Assembly (NCBI GenBank): GCA_963931865.1
Contig: OZ007505.1
Span: 6,075,273-6,139,272, forward strand
Length of the DNA stretch: 64,000 nucleotides
Direction of reading: 5' to 3'
Origin: Axinella damicornis
Lineage: Eukaryota > Porifera > Demospongiae > Axinellida > Axinellidae
Position 1 is the first letter of the stretch; every line of letters begins with the position of its first letter. This document shows positions 60,594 through 64,000 of the stretch, one piece after another. The notes under the pieces were generated by a model. It was not told the origin of the DNA and ran no database searches. It was given only the letters and a program-made list of their open reading frames with translations. The position numbers were made by a program, and so were the translations under genes.

Positions 60594-61777
60594 CTTCCAG
60601 CCATTCATAGTTTGTCATCTGCTATACACATTAGTTGCATACTCGGAGACCATGTACATGTATGATACAGGTGGATCATGCACCATTTACTTTGTATTTG
60701 CATCATTGGAGATCATTAGTATGGTTCAACTCTCCCGCACCTGTTCGAACCACTGTACAACACAGGGAACCAATCCCCACTGTCTCCTCCTGATCATGTG
60801 AATGCAGAGAGTGACTACAATGACAAAACCAAACCAGTAAACAAAGTCGGCCATTTCCGTATATTACTGCATTCTCTTTGTACACACATAACGGGAGGAC
60901 CCACACCTTAATTGACCTGTGGAGATACAAGCGCTTTTGTCATGCGGTCGGCAGCCATTGCTCGATCACTCTCTTCGACGTTGGTTGCCTGTACAGTCTT
61001 ATGAAGGCCCCACAAAGATTCTGACCACACAGCCATGATCGCTATCGTTCACTGACGCTTACATGCCAAAACTCACCTTGCTGGCAAAGTTGTTAGCACT
61101 GTAAATAGCTCGTCTTACTTTTGGACGCCATTGCTGACTCGACATCACTATCGACGACTGAGCATGGTCCTCACGTGACATGTGTGTTAATTGGAATGAG
61201 CTGCAATACCTAGTTGCAACCGGTTGCAACTCGGCTACCAGGAGTGCGGTTGCCTCTCGAAATTACATAAAACTAATACAGTACCACATAGTATAATTTA
61301 TACCTCAAGACTTCAATGTCGGGACTGTCCGAAAACAGTGGTGGCAGGGGCCAGGGGCAGAGTTGTATACACAGATACAATACTTATGCAGCAACATAAT
61401 CACCTCCCGAATTTCCTATTCCAGTTTTGCCTAATCCCACTCAGATTTCCGAGGGGTCATGCATGCATTCATTCAAACTTGTGGTCCAACGTCATGGGAC
61501 ACATTAAGATCTTGTTAGCTTGTTTCAGTATTGTAAAGCATAGCCTAAACCATGGAGGTCACAAACCACAGACACATTCTCACAGTGAGGAACTCTGCAA
61601 GAATGTTATTAGGACTGTGACTGGTTCTTTCAACAGGTCATGCAAGTGTATTCTCAACCAGATTTGCACACACTTCAGCGTATTTCAGAACTAGAGGTGT
61701 TAGAACACATACCCCACGTGGAATGCTACAGGATACAGTGCAGTGCAGCTACAATCGACGTTTTGCTATGTAATAGT
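60594..61777. other. Intergenic, no gene recognised
   Basis: Several short open frames on both strands, none with a domain. GC content falls and rises without clear exon-like blocks. Confidence 0.4.
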
Positions 61778-61915
61778 TGTACCATGGCTTGCTAGGGTGT
61801 ATGGGATTTGTACCCTGAGTGCAGTTTTATGTATTCCCGATGGCGCAGCCCAAGGGAATACACAAAACTGCACGAAGGGTACAAATTTCATACACCCTAG
61901 CGAAGTCATGGTACA
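61778..61915. mobile_element. 138-bp hairpin MITE
   Basis: TGTACCATGGCTTGCTAGGG and an inverted copy ending GAAGTCATGGTACA; arms of about 60 bp with scattered mismatches around a small loop. Confidence 0.75.
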
Positions 61916-62040
61916 GCAGACTTGTACCATAATACACGCTAATTGTCAATTATGACGGTAGTAATTACCTTGTTTATGTATTTCGTCCAGTGTGTCAGTT
62001 TGCTAGTAGCGATGGCGGCTGAGTGTAGTGGGTAGTTATT

Positions 62041-62400
62041 TCACCTGGAGAAGGTTTCCACCATCTCCTTTGACAAAAAGTGAATCAAAGAAAGCTTTGA
62101 CCTTGGAATGAACGACTGGAATGATTCTGATGACGACTTTGAACCACTGAATAAAAGACCGAAGAGCGCATGTACGCGGTTTGCAGTATTAACTAGCGAC
62201 GAGTTGACAGAAAAGTCAAAAGGAGTAATCCCAAAGAACACGAAGAAGAATGACCAGTGGCCTTTAACGCAATGGATGGAGGAGAGAAACAAGCGCTCGC
62301 CAAGATGTCCAGTGTCCTCAAAGATGTCGAGCGGTTGGCGATTGTTACGGCGCATGATCCGCTGCAGTCCACAAAGCAGCAGGTGAATTGATGATGGGGG
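62041..62400 (+). other. Possible fragment related to the RING-like protein linker
   Basis: An open frame from 62108 reads NDSDDDFEPLNKRPK, close to DSDDDEFEPLPKRNK in the RING-like protein at 49437-52434. The similarity stops there and no Cys-rich module follows. It could be a third, rearranged copy or chance similarity of an acidic/basic motif. Confidence 0.3.
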
Positions 62401-62599
62401 TACTTGCTACCATTTTTCTATCTCACTTCGATCATGAACAGTGAGAGCCACTTAGTCATACGCTCAGCGTCTTCGGTTTCCAGTATATTCTTACAAGAAG
62501 GATGTACATTTTCGTGGCCTTCAGGGAACAATGGAGTCTGTGTTTCAGTCGTTGCACAGTGAATGAATAGGAGCTGAAGTGAAGCACATCCATACTTGC

Positions 62600-62685
62600 C
62601 AACCGTCCCGGAATTTCCGGGACTGTCCTGGAAACTTTTGTCCTGCTGTCCCGGAAACAATCAAAATTGTCCCGGAAATTATACA
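62600..62685. repeat. Repeated TCCCGGAA motifs
   Basis: CCGTCCCGGAATTTCCGGGAC is self-complementary, and TGTCCCGGAAA recurs twice more within 85 bp, just upstream of the zinc-finger exon. Confidence 0.7.
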
Positions 62686-62743
62686 CGTGGCCTAGGCGTT
62701 TACTGCGTACAAGCAAGTCTGTCTACCACGGTCTACCTGCGAG

Positions 62744-62974
62744 ATGAGTGCCAGTACCAGTGGGTCAGAACGGCTAGAACCGGAGTCCAAGAAGGCCAAA
62801 AGGTCATGCAAGTGGCATCCCGATTGGAAGCGCTATAATGTGTCCTCAAGCAGAAAGGGAGCCTCTTTCGTCCGTTGTAACATTTGTAACACCGATTTCT
62901 CTGTGGCAAGTGGAGGGGTTCACGAAGTTAAACGTCATGTAGAGTCAAAGAAACATAAGGAACTTGCTTGTAGC
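62744..62974 (+). CDS. BED-like zinc-finger exon (hAT/ZNF862-type), partial
   Basis: Starts MSASTSGSERLEPESKKAKR and contains CNICNTDFSVASGGVHEVKR followed by HVESKKH, a BED-like C2H2 finger typical of the N-terminus of hAT-derived and ZNF862-like proteins in basal animals. The reading ends at a good donor (TGTAGC before GTAAGT); the frame stays open to 63094, but that part is unlike the family. No downstream exon was found before the satellite array, so this may be an exon-1 relic. Confidence 0.6.
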
Positions 62975-63059
62975 GTAAGTCGCCAATTATCGGCCGGTAC
63001 CAATTATCGGCCAGTTATTCCGATCTCTTGCGAAACGATGTTAACTCTATTACGCATGC

Positions 63060-64000
63060 GCAGTAGTGCACATCACATCCTCGAGGCCTCGTGAACGTTT
63101 ACACGTATAGCAAGAGACGGGTGAGTTTACCAAGCCATCTCGACTTCCTCTTTGTGGTAAGGCGTCTCTAGTGTACAAAATGCGTTTGTAGATATGTATC
63201 TTTTCGGGGTATTGGCTGTTAGGAATGTTCTACTGTCAGAAGTTTACTGCCAGTGTTGTTTATTCATTTCGTAGTGCCGACATCACATCTTGGGGCCTCG
63301 TGCTCATTGAGAGGGGTGAGGCGCTTTACCAATCGATGTCAACTGACTGTTTGTGGGGGTATTGGCCATTAGGAATGTTCGACTGTCAGTAGTTACTGCC
63401 AGTGTTGTTTCATGATTCATTTCGTGATAGGTGAGGCGTTTTCTAGCGATCACTGTTGATGTTCGTGGTCTGTGTAGCACATCCAATTGATGAGGTACAA
63501 AATGCGTTTGTAGATATGTCGGATTAGGAATGTTCTACTGTCGGTTTCACTGCCAATATTGTTCCTTCATTTTTGTAGTGCACATCACATCCTTGGGGCC
63601 TGCCTCGTGCTCGTTGAACATTTATACTTAGGCGTCTTCACCTCCTTGGGGCCTCGTGCTCGTTGAGCATTTATTCTTAGGCGTCTTGTCGGACATACTG
63701 TTCGAGGTAAGGCGTATCTGGTTTACAAAATGTGTTGGGGGTATTGGCCATTTGGAATGCTCTACCGTCAGTTTACTGCCAATATTGTTTATTCATTTCG
63801 TAGTGCACATCACATCCTTGGGGCCTGCCTCGTGCTCGTTGAACATTTATACTTAGGCGTCTTCACCTCCTTGGGGCTTCGTGCTCTTTGAGCATTTATT
63901 CTTAGGCGTCTTGTCGGACATACTGTTCGAGGTAAGGCGTATCTGGTTTACAAAATGTGTTGGCCATTTGGAATGCTCTACCGTCAGTTTACTGCCAATA
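63060..64000. repeat. Satellite-like tandem array running off the window
   Basis: Repeats of about 225 bp containing GTGCACATCACATCCTTGGG, TCGTGCTCGTTGA, AGGCGTCTT and TACTGCCAATATTG. The last two units (from about 63577 and 63802) are nearly identical; earlier ones (from about 63066 and 63272) are diverged and shortened. Confidence 0.88.

Overview
This window is animal nuclear DNA, most likely from a sponge or another early-branching marine invertebrate. Genes are intron-rich with short introns and GT-AG splice sites. Secreted animal protein architectures are present (astacin-CUB-EGF, saposin-type acid sphingomyelinase). The intergenic and intronic DNA is full of microsatellites, hairpin MITEs and decayed transposons, and some transposase fragments look like sponge repeats. 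There is no sign of operons or of a bacterial or plasmid backbone. One run of 200 N marks an assembly gap.

Host-gene half (1-40.3 kb). Two paralogous medium-chain, zinc-dependent threonine-3-dehydrogenase-like genes face each other: TDH1 on the minus strand (126-12312, last exons off the window) and TDH2 on the plus strand (35471-40258, 12 exons, 357 aa). Their ten comparable exons match in length except for three bases in exon 1. Intron 3 of TDH1 holds two single-exon flavin amine oxidase genes on the opposite strand, whose 3' halves look homogenised by gene conversion. Between the TDH genes lie a secreted protein with two SnoaL/DUF4440-like domains (13407-17333), a broken secreted PI-PLC X-domain gene (18138-19310), a broken astacin-CUB-EGF-EGF metalloprotease gene (23407-19772, minus), and an acid sphingomyelinase gene (26996-34888). 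About 215 bp covering the TDH1 start region has been copied to just upstream of the sphingomyelinase start codon.

Transposon half (40.8-64 kb). This part is mostly mobile DNA: split copies of a DUF7869-like transposon protein, a decayed MULE-type transposase, an AT-rich satellite, a tyrosine-recombinase remnant, a BED-like zinc-finger exon and a terminal satellite array. Its centrepiece is an apparently intact 6.2-kb element (46910-53075). It has inverted terminal arms of about 590 bp ending in TG...CA, a five-exon DDE integrase gene with all catalytic residues (minus strand), and a divergent three-exon gene for a RING-like zinc-finger protein (plus strand). A degraded second copy of the RING-like gene lies just outside it at 44.6-45.15 kb.

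The inverted arms of two elements act as internal controls. In each case one arm keeps the empty site and the other carries a later insertion, so MITE ends and target duplications can be read directly (9 bp for the TAGCCTCG family, TA for a 192-bp perfect palindrome). Exon models were built by eye from splice signals, reading frame and paralogue comparison; no database search was run.
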